64,000 nt of DNA from Intrasporangium oryzae NRRL B-24470. Lineage in GTDB: Bacteria; Actinomycetota; Actinomycetes; Actinomycetales; Dermatophilaceae. A program made the translations under genes and the position numbers. The notes under the pieces were generated by a model. The model worked only from the letters and a program-made list of their open reading frames with translations. It did no database searches and had not been told where the DNA came from. Shown here piece after piece: positions 27,231 through 40,296 of the stretch. Where the stretch lies: assembly GCF_000576595.1 (NCBI RefSeq), contig NZ_AWSA01000012.1, positions 1-64,000 on the forward strand. Reading direction: 5' to 3'. The stretch's first letter is position 1; each line of letters begins with the position of its first letter.

Positions 27231-28344
27231 ATGAAGGTCCTCGTCCTCGCACCGGGCACCCGCGGCGACGTCGCCCCCGCTGCCGGGCTCGGCGGAGCGT
27301 TCACGTCGGACGGGCACGAGGTCCGTCGTGGCCGGCGCCGACTACGCACCCCTGGTCACCGAGGCGGGGTGCACGTTCGTCCCGATCGACGCACCGATGA
27401 CGCCGCCGGACGACGCCACCGGGGTGCGCGCCTACCTCGACGCGCTCCGGCGCTACATGGACGCCGGGGCCTCCGCCGCGCTCTCCGCGCTTGACGCCCG
27501 CGCGGGGTTCGACGTCGTGCTCACCAATGCCATCTCCCGCTACGGCCACGACATCGCCGAGCACCTCGGTGTGCCGTCGGCCGCGGCGCTGCTCCAGCCC
27601 GCCGAGCCGAGCGCCGCCTACCCGCCCATGCGCCTGCCGCGCGAGAGCCGGGCGGCAGCGCAGCGACGGCGGCGCAGTACTGGGCTGCCCGTCCACCACG
27701 GCATCAGCCCGGCGGTTCTGCCGCGTCCCGAAGAATGGTCCGAGCGGCTCACCCTCGACGGCTTCTGGTGGTCTCCGACCCGGGCCGGCTGGGAGGCACC
27801 GGACGACCTCTCCGCCTTCCTCGACGCAGGCACTGCCCCGATCGTCGTGACGCTCGGCAGCCTGCCACCAGGCGGCGAGACGACAGCGCAGATCGAGCGT
27901 GCCCTGCGGCCCGGCGGGCACCGGGTCATCCTGCAGGGTGACGTCCTGAGCGACGCCGCGGCGCACCTCGCGGGCGACCTCGGCCCGGAACGCGTCCTCC
28001 ATGTCGGGGATGTGCCGCACGAGTGGCTGCTCCCGCGGGCTGCCGCCGTCGTGCACCAGGCCGGGGCCGGCGTGACGTCGTCGGCGCTGCGGGCCGGCAC
28101 ACCATCGGTGCCCGTGCCGACGCACACGGACCAGCCGTTCTGGGCCCGTCGCCTCGGCGCCTTGTCTGCCGGGACCGCGCCCGTGCCGATGAAGCGTCTG
28201 ACAGCGGACGCGCTCGCCACGCGGCTCGGGGAGGCGACCTCGTCAAAGGCGCTCCGCGACGGGGCGGCACAGGTCGCCCGCGCGCTCGCTGCCGAGGACG
28301 GGACCATGCCGCTCCGGTCCTGGCTTCGCCGGCTCGCAGTCTGA
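27231..28344 (+). pseudogene. Frameshifted GT1-family glycosyltransferase
   Basis: MKVLVLAPGTRGDVAPAAGL (from ATG 27231, AAAGGAG 5 nt upstream) is the N-terminus of a UDP-glycosyltransferase of the GT1/MGT type. At about 27318-27327 the frame shifts (net +1: one extra base or two missing) and homology continues as VVAGADYAPLVTEAGC. Later come LPVHHGISPAVLPRPEEW, IVVTLGSLPPGG and the nucleotide-sugar signature VVHQAGAGVTSSALRAGTPS with THTDQPFWARR. Some 60-80 residues normally present between residues about 135 and 155 appear to be missing. It may be a decayed gene or partly a sequencing error. Confidence 0.75.
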
Positions 28345-28372
28345 GCGGCGACGACCCGTGACAATCGGTCAC

Positions 28373-29028
28373 GTGAACGACGATGTCATCTGGCTGCGCC
28401 CCGAGCAGTCCGCCATCGGCCGTCCGGCGCGGCACACGCGGGCCGGCATCACCGAGGCCGCGGTGCGTATCGGCGACGAGCGCGGCCTCGCGGCGGTCAC
28501 CATGCGCACCGTCGCCGCGGCCCTGGGCACCGGCGCCGGATCTCTCTACCGTCACGTCACGGGGCGAGACGAGCTCGTCGACCTCATGGCCGACCATGTG
28601 GCGGCTGAGTACGATCTGCGCCCACCGACCGGCGCGTGGCTCGACGACCTGGCCGAGCTGTCAGACCAAGGCCTTGCGATCCACCGCCGCCACCCCTGGC
28701 TCGCCGACATCCTCACGACGCCCATCCCCGGTCCCCACGGTCTGGCCCTCACCGAACACTGGTTGTCGGTGCTCGCCGACCACCCTGCCCGCGACAGCGA
28801 CAAGCTTGTCGCGTTCGCGGTGACCAACGCCCTCCTCGGCGCCTTCGCCCGCACCCGCCACGGCGCCGACGAGGCGCGCGCGAGGGCGCAGACGGCATAC
28901 GTCGCTCACGTCGTCGCGCAGGGCGGCACCCACGGCTGGCGGCCCTGCGGGTCGACGGGCCGACCGACCCTGAGCTGGTCTTCCCCGCGGTCGTGCGACG
29001 TACGCTGCGCGGCCTGCTCGACGGCTGA
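28373..29028 (+). pseudogene. Frameshifted TetR-family regulator
   Basis: From GTG 28373, RPARHTRAGITEAAVRIGDE and VAAALGTGAGSLYRHVTGRD form a TetR helix-turn-helix, followed by a helical ligand domain. At about 28920-28935 the frame shifts (net -1); the family-like C-terminus (HPRLAALRVDGPTDPELVFP to LRGLLDG, TGA 29028) continues in another frame. In the original frame translation would run on hundreds of bases into antisense of livM. GACAAT (28360-28365) is 7 nt upstream, suggesting a leaderless start. It follows the glycosyltransferase by 28 nt and probably controlled it through the palindrome at 27201. Confidence 0.72.
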
Positions 29029-29047
29029 CCCGCGGCGGCAGACCGGG

Positions 29048-30067
29048 TCAGCCGCGCGGCCGGCTTCTCCGGTCGATGACCCAGCGGCGGACGAGGTCGC
29101 GCCCCGTGCCCCAGATGCCGTGGCGGAAGAGAAGGACGATGACGACGAAGATCGCGCCGGTGATCATCCCGATGCCCTCGAAGCCCGAGCTCGCGAGGGA
29201 GTCCTCGAGCGTCACGACGACGCCCGCGCCGACGAGGCCGCCCCAGAGGGTGCCGATGCCGCCGAGGACGGTGACGAGCACGACCTTGCCCGAGGTCGTC
29301 CAGACGAGCTCTTGAAGCGAGGCGAAGCCGTGACTGATCGCGAACACGCCGCCGGCGAGCCCGGCCAGCCCTGCCGAGATGACGAACGCGCCGATCTTGT
29401 AGCGCTCCACGTCGTAGCCGAGGGCCCGGGCCCGCGCCGGGTTGTCGCGGACGGCCGTGATGACCCGGCCGAAGGGTGAGTTGACGACGCGCCACGCGAT
29501 GATGATGCCGACAAGGATGAGGGCCGCGCCGGCGTAGTAGAAGTAGAAGGAGTCCTGCTCGATGGCCTCGATGCCGAAGAAGCTGCGTGGGATGCCCTGC
29601 AGGCCGTTCTCGCCACCGGTGAGGTCGCGGGCCTGGTTGGCGATGAAGTAGAGCATCTGCGCGAAGGCGAGCGTCACCATGGCGAAGTAGATGCCGGTCC
29701 GGCGCACCGAAAGGAAGCCGATCGGCACGGCGATGAGCATTGCGAACGCGGCGCCCCCGAGGACCGCGACAGGGAACGGGACGCCCCAGGTCGTCGCGAT
29801 GAGTCCGGTCGCGTAGGCCGACCCGCCCCAGAACGCGGCGTGGCCGAAGCTGAGCAGCCCGGTGAAGCCGAGGAGCAGGTCGACGCTGATCGCGAAGAGC
29901 CCCCAGCAGAGGATGTCCATCGCGACGGGCGGGTAGATCCAGTACGGCAGCATGACGAGGACGACCAGGCCGCCGAGCAGGAGCAGCGGTCGCCACGGGC
30001 TGCGGCGCGAGAGGATCGAGGGCTGGGACAGGTCGACATCGACCGAGGCGGTCATCTGCTCGCTCAT
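29048..30067 (-). CDS. livM: Branched-chain amino acid ABC transporter permease LivM
   Basis: 339 residues with about ten transmembrane helices. GFTGLLSFGHAAFWGGSAYA matches the conserved start of LivM, ALGYDVERYKIGAFVISAGL is the cytoplasmic coupling loop, and GGIGTLWGGLVGAGVVV the family signature. It forms the channel with LivH. ATG 30067 has GGAGGAG 5 nt upstream and overlaps the livH stop by ATGA. It is the last gene of the livG-F-K-H-M operon. Confidence 0.94.
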   Translation of the reverse strand: MSEQMTASVDVDLSQPSILSRRSPWRPLLLLGGLVVLVMLPYWIYPPVAMDILCWGLFAISVDLLLGFTGLLSFGHAAFWGGSAYATGLIATTWGVPFPVAVLGGAAFAMLIAVPIGFLSVRRTGIYFAMVTLAFAQMLYFIANQARDLTGGENGLQGIPRSFFGIEAIEQDSFYFYYAGAALILVGIIIAWRVVNSPFGRVITAVRDNPARARALGYDVERYKIGAFVISAGLAGLAGGVFAISHGFASLQELVWTTSGKVVLVTVLGGIGTLWGGLVGAGVVVTLEDSLASSGFEGIGMITGAIFVVIVLLFRHGIWGTGRDLVRRWVIDRRSRPRG

Positions 30068-30933
30068 GCGATCTCCTCCCGTCCGAAGAGCCCCGAGGGC
30101 CGGACGAGGACAACGAGCGCCATCATGACGAAGATGACGATCTGGGCGTAGGCGGGTGCGTAGGCGATGCCGTACGCCTCGACGAGCCCCACGAGGAAGC
30201 CCGCGACGACGGCACCGAGGATCGAGCCGAGGCCGCCGATGACGACGACGGCGAACAGGATGATGATGAAGTTGCTGCCCATCTCCGCGGTGATGGCCCG
30301 GGTCGGGGCGGCGAGGACGCCGGCGAGGCCGGCGAGCGCGATGCCGAAGCCGAAGACGGGCGTCACCCACCGGCCGACGTTGATGCCGAGGGCGCGGGTG
30401 CGCTCCGGCGCCTCGGTCGCCGCCCGGACGATCATGCCGATCCGGGTCCGAGTGATGAGCAGGCCGACGGCGACGCAGACGACGACCGAGAAGACGCACG
30501 CGAAGATCGCGTAGGTGGACAGGCTGACGCTCCCGAGCGTCACCTGGCCGCCGAGCCCGGCGGGCACCTCGTAGGGAAGCCCCGAGACGCCGTAGCGCAT
30601 CTTGACCGCCTCGACGAGCACGAGCGTCAGGCCGAACGTGAGCAGGAAGTTGTAGAGCGGGTCGAGCGCGAGCAGCCATCGCACGAGCAGCCGCTCCATG
30701 AGCACCCCGAAACAGAACATGACGACCGGCACGATGAGCAGGGCCGGCCAGAAGCCGAGGTCGAGCTCGGCGAGGAGGACCGCGGAGATGACGGCCCCGA
30801 GCATGTAGCAGGCGCCGTGGGAGAAGTTGACGACGCCGAGGACGCCGAAGATCACGGCGAGCCCGAGGGCCGACAGGGCGTAGAAGCCGCCGGCCGCGAG
30901 GCCCTGCAGCGTGTACTGGATGAATTCGCTCAT
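30064..30933 (-). CDS. livH: Branched-chain amino acid ABC transporter permease LivH
   Basis: 289 residues, about eight transmembrane helices. LQGLAAGGFYALSALGLAVI and GVLGVVNFSHGACYMLGA are typical LivH N-terminal motifs; RAATEAPERTRALGINVGR is the coupling loop to the ATPases. ATG 30933 has only a weak ribosome-binding site. A long hairpin precedes it, which may lower permease relative to binding-protein synthesis. Confidence 0.94.
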   Translation of the reverse strand: MSEFIQYTLQGLAAGGFYALSALGLAVIFGVLGVVNFSHGACYMLGAVISAVLLAELDLGFWPALLIVPVVMFCFGVLMERLLVRWLLALDPLYNFLLTFGLTLVLVEAVKMRYGVSGLPYEVPAGLGGQVTLGSVSLSTYAIFACVFSVVVCVAVGLLITRTRIGMIVRAATEAPERTRALGINVGRWVTPVFGFGIALAGLAGVLAAPTRAITAEMGSNFIIILFAVVVIGGLGSILGAVVAGFLVGLVEAYGIAYAPAYAQIVIFVMMALVVLVRPSGLFGREEIA

Positions 30934-30958
30934 GGCACCGTTCGATCGTTGCGCTGGC

Positions 30959-31002
30959 GGCCGGGCGGCCGGGCGCCCCCGGGAGGGCGGGGCCGCCCGG
31001 CC
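30959..31002. terminator. Intra-operon hairpin between livK and livH
   Basis: Perfect 12-bp arms (30959-30970, 30991-31002) separated by 20 nt of GC-rich sequence that can fold further. In binding-protein transport operons such structures often stabilise the upstream message and reduce read-through; that role is inferred. Confidence 0.6.
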
Positions 31003-31012
31003 GAGGTCCGGG

Positions 31013-32257
31013 TCAGCCCAGCTTGCAGGCGGGGTTCGCCGGGCCGTACGCCTCGGCCGCGGGGATCGTCTTGAGGATCTCCTCGTAGTCCCAGTCCTCG
31101 GAGGCCGAGGACTTGACCTTGGCGAGGTAGACGTCGTGGACGACGGCGTGGTCGGCCTTGCGGACCTCGCCGTTGCGCAGGAAGACGTCGTTGATCTTCT
31201 TCCCCTCGAGCTGGGCCACGATCTTGTCCGCGTTGTCGGTGCCGGCCGCCTGGACGGCCTCGAGGTAGTTCATCGCGGCGGAGTAGTTGGCGGCGTTCGC
31301 GAAGGAGGGCCGGACGTTCGTCTTCGCCTTGAACCGGTCTGCCCACGCGCGGTTCTGCGCGTCGAAGTTCCAGTACCACGCGTCGGTGAACTGGGTCCCG
31401 GCGAACTGGTCGAGTCCGAGGGAGTGGATGTCGGTGATGAACATCAGCCCGACCGCCAGCGTCACCTTGCCCTTGAGGGGGCTCTGGTTGAACTGCTTGA
31501 CGAAGTTGATGAGGTCGCCGCCGGCGTGCATCGACCCGACGACCTTCGGGTTGCCCTCACCGGCCTTGGTGAGGAAGGTGGCGAAGTTGTCGCTCGGGAA
31601 CGGCGAGGCGATCGACTGCCCGACCGTTCCACCGGCCGCCTGCACCTGGGCCGTGAAGGACTTGTTCATGTCCTGGCCGAAGGCGTAGTCGGGGTAGACG
31701 ATGTTCCACGTCGTGCCACCGCCCTTCGTGATCGCGCCGGCGGTGCCGCGGGCGAGGACGCCGGTGTTGTAGGCCCAGTGGAAGGTGTACTTGTTGCACT
31801 TGGCGCCGGTCAGGGCCGTCGTGCCGGCGCTGATGTTGATGTAGAGCTTCTTCTTGTTCGCGGCCTGCGTCGCGACGGCGAGGGCCGCGGCGGAGTTCGG
31901 CACGTCGAGGATGACGTCGGCCTTCTGCCGGTCGTACATCTCCTGGGCCTTGGAGTTGGCGATGTCGGCCTTGTTCTGGTGGTCGGCCTGGACGAGCTCG
32001 ATCGTCTTGGCCACGGCCTTGTCGCCGTACTTGGCCTTGTAGTCGTCGATCGCCATCTGGATGGCGACGCCCGAGTTGGGGCCGGAGACGTCCTTGTAGA
32101 CGCCCGACTGGTCGTTGAGCAGGCCGATGACGACCTTGCCGTCGCTGAGGCCGCTCGAGCCGCCCGACTGGGGCCCGCCCGCGCCGCCGCAGGCCGCGAG
32201 GGCGAGCGATGCGCTCGCCGCGATGGCGAGTGACCCGTGGATCTTCCTGCTACGCAT
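31013..32257 (-). CDS. livK: Branched-chain amino acid-binding lipoprotein
   Basis: 414 residues. The signal ends in the lipobox ALAAC (Cys23), so it is anchored to the membrane. The mature part is a type I periplasmic-binding fold: VVIGLLNDQSGVYKDVSGPN opens lobe 1, DVILDVPNSAAALAVATQAA and YPDYAFGQDMNKSFTAQVQA follow. The ligand could be a branched-chain amino acid, amide or other small acid; the family alone does not decide. AGGAGG lies 4 nt before ATG 32257. It lies 109 nt after livF. Confidence 0.92.
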   Translation of the reverse strand: MRSRKIHGSLAIAASASLALAACGGAGGPQSGGSSGLSDGKVVIGLLNDQSGVYKDVSGPNSGVAIQMAIDDYKAKYGDKAVAKTIELVQADHQNKADIANSKAQEMYDRQKADVILDVPNSAAALAVATQAANKKKLYINISAGTTALTGAKCNKYTFHWAYNTGVLARGTAGAITKGGGTTWNIVYPDYAFGQDMNKSFTAQVQAAGGTVGQSIASPFPSDNFATFLTKAGEGNPKVVGSMHAGGDLINFVKQFNQSPLKGKVTLAVGLMFITDIHSLGLDQFAGTQFTDAWYWNFDAQNRAWADRFKAKTNVRPSFANAANYSAAMNYLEAVQAAGTDNADKIVAQLEGKKINDVFLRNGEVRKADHAVVHDVYLAKVKSSASEDWDYEEILKTIPAAEAYGPANPACKLG

Positions 32258-32366
32258 GTCCCCTCCTGGGGTTGGTTGCTCGACAGAGCCGAGGTGTGGT
32301 GCTGGATGAGTGGTGCCGGGTGGTGCGTGCGTGATGAAGGGACGGCGGACGTGTGGCGCTGCCGCC

Positions 32367-33143
32367 CTACATGCCGAGGTGGGTGAGCAGCTCGCTCTCC
32401 CGGGCGCGGAACTCCTCGCCGGCGACGTGCAGCTCGACGCGGCCCTGCGCGAGCAGGTAGTGCCGGTCGGCGACCGTCGAGGCGAACCGCACGTTCTGCT
32501 CGACGAGGAGGACCCCGACCCCCGCAGCCGTGATGGCGCGGATGATCTCGCCGATGCGCTCGACGACGACCGGGGCGAGGCCCTCGCTCGGCTCGTCGAG
32601 GAGCAGCAGGCGCGAGCCCATCCGCAGGACCCGGGCCATCGCGAGCATCTGCTGCTCGCCGCCCGAGAGCTTGGTGCCGGGGAAGTCCCGGCGTTCGTGG
32701 AGCACGGGGAAGAAGTCGTAGACCCGCTCGAGCGACCACGCGTCGTCATGGACGACCGGCGGGAGCAGGAGGTTCTCGGCGACGGTGAGGCTCGCGTAGA
32801 TCCCGCGGTCGTCGGGCACCCAGCCGAGCCCGGCGCGGGCCCGCCGGTCGGCGGAGGCACGCGTCAGCTCGACCCCGTCGAGCACGACGGAGCCCTGGAG
32901 CTGGCGGTGCAGTCCCATGACGGCCCGGAGCAGCGTCGTCTTGCCGGCGCCGTTGCGCCCGACGAGCGTGACGACCTCGCCGGGGGCGACCTCGATGCTG
33001 ACGTCGGTGAGGACACGGGCCTCGCCGTACCACGCCGACATGCCGGTGACCTCGAGCATCGGGGTATGCCGCCTGGCCGGCGCCGCGACCGGGGCGCGGT
33101 CGGGCTCGGGCTTGGGGGCAGGCTTGGGGGCAGGCTCAGACAT
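32367..33143 (-). CDS. livF: Branched-chain amino acid ABC transporter ATPase LivF
   Basis: 258 residues. Walker A GRNGAGKTT, signature LSGGEQQMLAMAR, Walker B LLLLDEPSEGLAP and the switch-like VEQN are intact. A Pro/Lys/Ala-rich N-terminal tail of about 28 residues is extra compared with typical LivF. ATG 33143 overlaps the livG 3' end by 8 nt, so the two ATPases are coupled. Confidence 0.94.
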   Translation of the reverse strand: MSEPAPKPAPKPEPDRAPVAAPARRHTPMLEVTGMSAWYGEARVLTDVSIEVAPGEVVTLVGRNGAGKTTLLRAVMGLHRQLQGSVVLDGVELTRASADRRARAGLGWVPDDRGIYASLTVAENLLLPPVVHDDAWSLERVYDFFPVLHERRDFPGTKLSGGEQQMLAMARVLRMGSRLLLLDEPSEGLAPVVVERIGEIIRAITAAGVGVLLVEQNVRFASTVADRHYLLAQGRVELHVAGEEFRARESELLTHLGM

Positions 33144-33894
33144 GGGCGCTCCCCAGGTAGGCGGTGATGACGCGCTCGTCGGTCCGGACCTCGTCGTAGG
33201 GGCCTTCGGCGAGGATCTGCCCGGCCTGCAGGACGGTCACGCGGTCGGCGAGGGAGCCGACGACGTGCATGTTGTGGTCGACGAGGACGACCGTGCGGCC
33301 GCTGGCGATGCGCTTGACGAGCGTGATCGTCCGGTCGATGTCCTCGATGCCCATCCCGGCGGTGGGCTCGTCGAGGAGGAGCAGCCTGGGGTCGAGCGCG
33401 AGGGCGATGGCGAGCTCGAGCGCACGCTTCTGGCCGTAGGCGAGCGACCCGGCGGGGACGCCGGCCCGGTCGGCGAGCCCGACCTGGTCGAGCAGCTCCA
33501 TCGAGCGGTCGGCGAAGACCGACATCCGGCTGACCGGTCGCCACCACTGCCGGCCCATCCCGGTCGGGCTCGCCAGGGCGAGCTCGAGGTGCTCACGCAG
33601 GGTCATCTGCTCGAAGAGGCTCGTGATCTGGAACGAGCGGGCGATCCCGAGCGGGGCGATCTGCTCCGGCGCGAGCCCCGTGATGTCGCGCCCGTCGAAG
33701 AGGACCGAGCCGGACGACGGGGTGAGGAAGCCGGTGAGCAGGTTGAACAGCGTCGTCTTGCCGGCGCCGTTGGGGCCGACCAGAGCGTGGACCGAGCCCT
33801 CGGAGACCGTCAGGTCGACCTCGGAGACGGCCCGGAAGCCGCGGAACTCCTTGGTCAGCGAGCGGGTCTCGAGCAGCGGAGTGGCCGAGGACAC
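33136..33894 (-). CDS. livG: Branched-chain amino acid ABC transporter ATPase LivG
   Basis: 252 residues. Walker A GPNGAGKTTLFNLLTGF, the LivG-type Q-loop region GIARSFQITSLFEQMTL, a C-loop LAYGQKRALELA and Walker B LLLLDEPTAGMG are present. GTG 33894 with GGAGG 5 nt upstream is the start; GTG 33900 touches the ribosome-binding site. It is the first gene of the liv operon, with a leader of roughly 110 nt. Confidence 0.94.
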   Translation of the reverse strand: MSSATPLLETRSLTKEFRGFRAVSEVDLTVSEGSVHALVGPNGAGKTTLFNLLTGFLTPSSGSVLFDGRDITGLAPEQIAPLGIARSFQITSLFEQMTLREHLELALASPTGMGRQWWRPVSRMSVFADRSMELLDQVGLADRAGVPAGSLAYGQKRALELAIALALDPRLLLLDEPTAGMGIEDIDRTITLVKRIASGRTVVLVDHNMHVVGSLADRVTVLQAGQILAEGPYDEVRTDERVITAYLGSAHV

Positions 33895-34009
33895 CTGCAC
33901 CTCCTCGTGCGGGATCGGTCGAACGGGGTCGTTCGTCGTACTCGTCGTCCGCGTCACCCCCACGTCGGGGGCCGCGGCGACGGGGCAAGCCTAGGCAGGC
34001 GAAACCCGC

Positions 34010-34041
34010 AGAATACGGTTGAGATCGACACAGATCGACCG
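34010..34041 (-). promoter_or_regulatory. liv operon promoter region with a 10-bp tandem repeat
   Basis: TATTCT on the minus strand (34010-34015) is a good -10 box. Two adjacent decamers AGATCGACAC and AGATCGACCG (34022-34041, plus strand) cover the spacer and the -35 position 17 bp away. They look like a regulator site. The rest of the 190-nt gap between ligA and livG shows nothing else clear. Confidence 0.45.
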
Positions 34042-34084
34042 GCACCTATGGGCTCTCACCACATGCGCCGGAGTGCCCGTCGTC

Positions 34085-37910
<3,826 letters not shown>

Positions 37911-37953
37911 TCGGAGACCGTTCACAGGCCCCCGACAGGTTGGTGCCGTATTC

Positions 37954-37982
37954 CGTCGGGTGGGCCCGGTGCCCACCCGACG
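37954..37982. terminator. Hairpin terminator after fadD
   Basis: A perfect 12-bp stem (37954-37965, 37971-37982) with loop CCGGT, 44 nt past the stop; no T tract. Confidence 0.78.
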
Positions 37983-38114
37983 AAGGCCGTGTGCGAAGGT
38001 GTCCGCCGTCCGATTTGGACGCGCGGGTCGTTTTGGCGTAAGGGGCCCGATCGGAGACACTTGGTCGGTGGGTCGAACCAGGCCCGCCGCACTGATCCTG
38101 AGGGGACCACACGC

Positions 38115-39347
38115 GTGAAGCTGGGTAGTCGTTCGACCGTCATCGCGGGCATGGCCATCGTGGCCCTGCTCGGCCTGTCCGCCTGCAACTCCTCGGCCAC
38201 CGCCGACGACGGCGCGCGCACCGGCAGCTCGAGCACCGCGGGCACCGCCGGGGGCTCCGCGACCCCGACACCAGCCACCGAGCAGATCGCCTGGGTCACC
38301 AACCCCGCCGACCAGGCCCGCAACGTGGCCGTCGACACCCGCGTCACGGCGAGCACCGAGAAGGGCACGCTGACGGACGCCTCGCTGTCCTACGTGAGCA
38401 AGAAGGGCAACACCGTCAAGGTCGAGGGCTGGCTCGAGTCGGGCACATGGACGGCGAGCGACCTGCTCGAGCCCGGCGTCAAGTACACCCTGACCCTCAC
38501 GGGCAAGGACGCCACGGGGGCCGAGACGACCACGAAGCGGACCTTCAGGACCGCGGCCCTGACGCTCAACGACCAGATCTACGTCAAGGTCTCCCCCGGC
38601 GACGGGGCGACGGTCGGCGTCGGCATGCCGGTCATCGTCACCTTTGACCTGCCCGTCGTCGACAAGGCGAGCTTCGAGAAGCACATGAAGGTCACGTCCG
38701 AGCCCGCCCAGGAGGGCTCGTGGTACTGGCTCTCCTCGCGCGAGGCGCACTGGCGGCCCAAGACCTACTGGCAGCCGGGCACCAAGGTCCACGTCGCGGC
38801 CAACCTCAACGGCATCCCCGCCGGCGGCGGCCGGTACGGCCAGATGTCGCGCACGTCCGACTTCACGATCGGCCGGTCCGTCATCGCCAAGGTCAACCTC
38901 AAGACGGACATGATGGACGTCTTCATCAACGGCTCGAAGGTCAAGACGTTCCCCATCACCGGCGGGCGCCCCGGCTTCGAGACGCGGTCGGGGGTCAAGG
39001 TCATCATGGAGCGCTACACCAACTTCACGATGAAGGCCGAGACGATCGGGCTGAAGCCCAACGACCCGAACTACTACGCGGACACCACGGTCAAGTACGC
39101 CCTTCGCCTGACCAACTCGGGCGAGTTCCTCCACACGGCCCCCTGGTCGGTCGCCCAGCAGGGCCACTCCAACGTCAGCCACGGGTGCACCGGCATGAGC
39201 GAGCCGACGGGCGACTGGGTGTGGGCCAACATGCGCATCGGTGACGTCGTCGAGACGACGGGCACCAACCGGCCGATGACCATGGGCAACGGCTACGCCG
39301 ACTGGAACCTCAGCTGGCAGGCGTTCCAGCAGGGCTCGGCGCTCTGA
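38115..39347 (+). CDS. L,D-transpeptidase lipoprotein
   Basis: 410 residues. The signal ends in lipobox LGLSAC (Cys24), then a Ser/Thr/Gly linker, two Ig-like domains (about 60-255; IAWVTNPADQARNVAVDT, QIYVKVSPGDGATVGVGMP) and the YkuD catalytic domain with SHGCTGMSEP (His356, Cys358). It makes 3-3 cross-links in peptidoglycan at the outer membrane face, as mycobacterial Ldt proteins do. GTG 38115 has AGGGG about 10 nt upstream. Its last 38 nt overlap the convergent EamA gene. Confidence 0.92.
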   Translation: MKLGSRSTVIAGMAIVALLGLSACNSSATADDGARTGSSSTAGTAGGSATPTPATEQIAWVTNPADQARNVAVDTRVTASTEKGTLTDASLSYVSKKGNTVKVEGWLESGTWTASDLLEPGVKYTLTLTGKDATGAETTTKRTFRTAALTLNDQIYVKVSPGDGATVGVGMPVIVTFDLPVVDKASFEKHMKVTSEPAQEGSWYWLSSREAHWRPKTYWQPGTKVHVAANLNGIPAGGGRYGQMSRTSDFTIGRSVIAKVNLKTDMMDVFINGSKVKTFPITGGRPGFETRSGVKVIMERYTNFTMKAETIGLKPNDPNYYADTTVKYALRLTNSGEFLHTAPWSVAQQGHSNVSHGCTGMSEPTGDWVWANMRIGDVVETTGTNRPMTMGNGYADWNLSWQAFQQGSAL

Positions 39348-40296
39348 CGTCCTCAGCGGCCGGCTCGGGCAACCGGGCCGGCCGGCTCACGACGACGGCC
39401 GCGGTGAGCACGACGGCCGAACCGACCCACTGCCACGGGCCGAGCCGCTCGTGGAGCACGACGTAGCCGAGCACGACCGACACGATGGGGATCAGGTAGG
39501 TCACGAGCGAGCCGACCTGCTGGCCGACGGCCCGGAACACGTCGAACTGGAAGAGGTAGGCCAGGCCCGTCCCGAGCATGCCGAGGGCGAGCAGCGAGAG
39601 CACCGGCCCGGTCGCCGCACCGACGGCGTCAGGCTGGGCCGACCACGGCGTGGCGTGGTCGGCGCGGTGCAGGAGCCACCAGACGGTCACGACGACCGTC
39701 ATCTGTGCGGCGGCGACCGTGAGCAGGGCCGCCGGGAGCGCGAGGCCCCCGATGTCGGCGTGCGAGAGGTACTTGCGCACCCACGTCCAGCCGATGCCGT
39801 AGGAGGCGCCCGCGACGAGGGTGATCCCGAAGCCGACGAGGTCGGGCTGGCCCACGGCGTCCCACGGCTGGGCGATGACGATGACGCCCATGAAGCCGAC
39901 GACGATCGCGGCGATCTTGCGCGCGGGCAGCCGCTGCGCGGGTAGCAGCGCCATCGTCGCGAGGACCGTCGCGATGGGCGTGATCGCGTTGCCGATCCCG
40001 GCGAGAGCCGAGCTCACCCGCTCCTCCCCCAGCGGGAAGAGGGTGAAGGGCAGCGAGCACAGGAAGACGGCGACGACGACGAGGTGCAGCCACACCCGCC
40101 GTCCGCGTGGGAGCCGGCCGCCGGTGAAGCGCAGGAGCAGCAGCACGGTGACGGCCCCGAGCACGATCCGCGCGGTGGCGATCTGGAGCGGCGCGAACCA
40201 GCGGAGCCCGAACTTCATGAAGAGGAAGCTCGCCCCCCAGATCAGGGCGAGCGACGCGAACTTCGCCTGCCACGGGACGCGCGTGCGGGGGGTCAT
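39310..40296 (-). CDS. EamA (DMT-superfamily) transporter
   Basis: 328 residues with ten transmembrane helices as two EamA repeats: LALIWGASFLFMKFGLRWFA opens the first, and GLAYLFQFDVFRAVGQQVGS with PIVSVVLGYVVLHERLG lies in the second. These export amino acids or other metabolites; the cargo is unknown. GAGGAG lies 6 nt before ATG 40296, which overlaps the MetE-like stop (ATGA). The 3' end overlaps the L,D-transpeptidase gene by 38 nt. Confidence 0.9.
   Translation of the reverse strand: MTPRTRVPWQAKFASLALIWGASFLFMKFGLRWFAPLQIATARIVLGAVTVLLLLRFTGGRLPRGRRVWLHLVVVAVFLCSLPFTLFPLGEERVSSALAGIGNAITPIATVLATMALLPAQRLPARKIAAIVVGFMGVIVIAQPWDAVGQPDLVGFGITLVAGASYGIGWTWVRKYLSHADIGGLALPAALLTVAAAQMTVVVTVWWLLHRADHATPWSAQPDAVGAATGPVLSLLALGMLGTGLAYLFQFDVFRAVGQQVGSLVTYLIPIVSVVLGYVVLHERLGPWQWVGSAVVLTAAVVVSRPARLPEPAAEDVRAPSPAGTPAS

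Noticed and set aside
28373-29479. A 370-residue TetR fusion protein
   Set aside because: The extra C-terminus is antisense to livM and acid/Arg-rich noise; a frameshift near 28925 explains it.
37989-38114. Longer N-terminus of the L,D-transpeptidase
   Set aside because: GTG 38115 begins a clean lipoprotein signal; the upstream codons are Arg-rich and would mask it.
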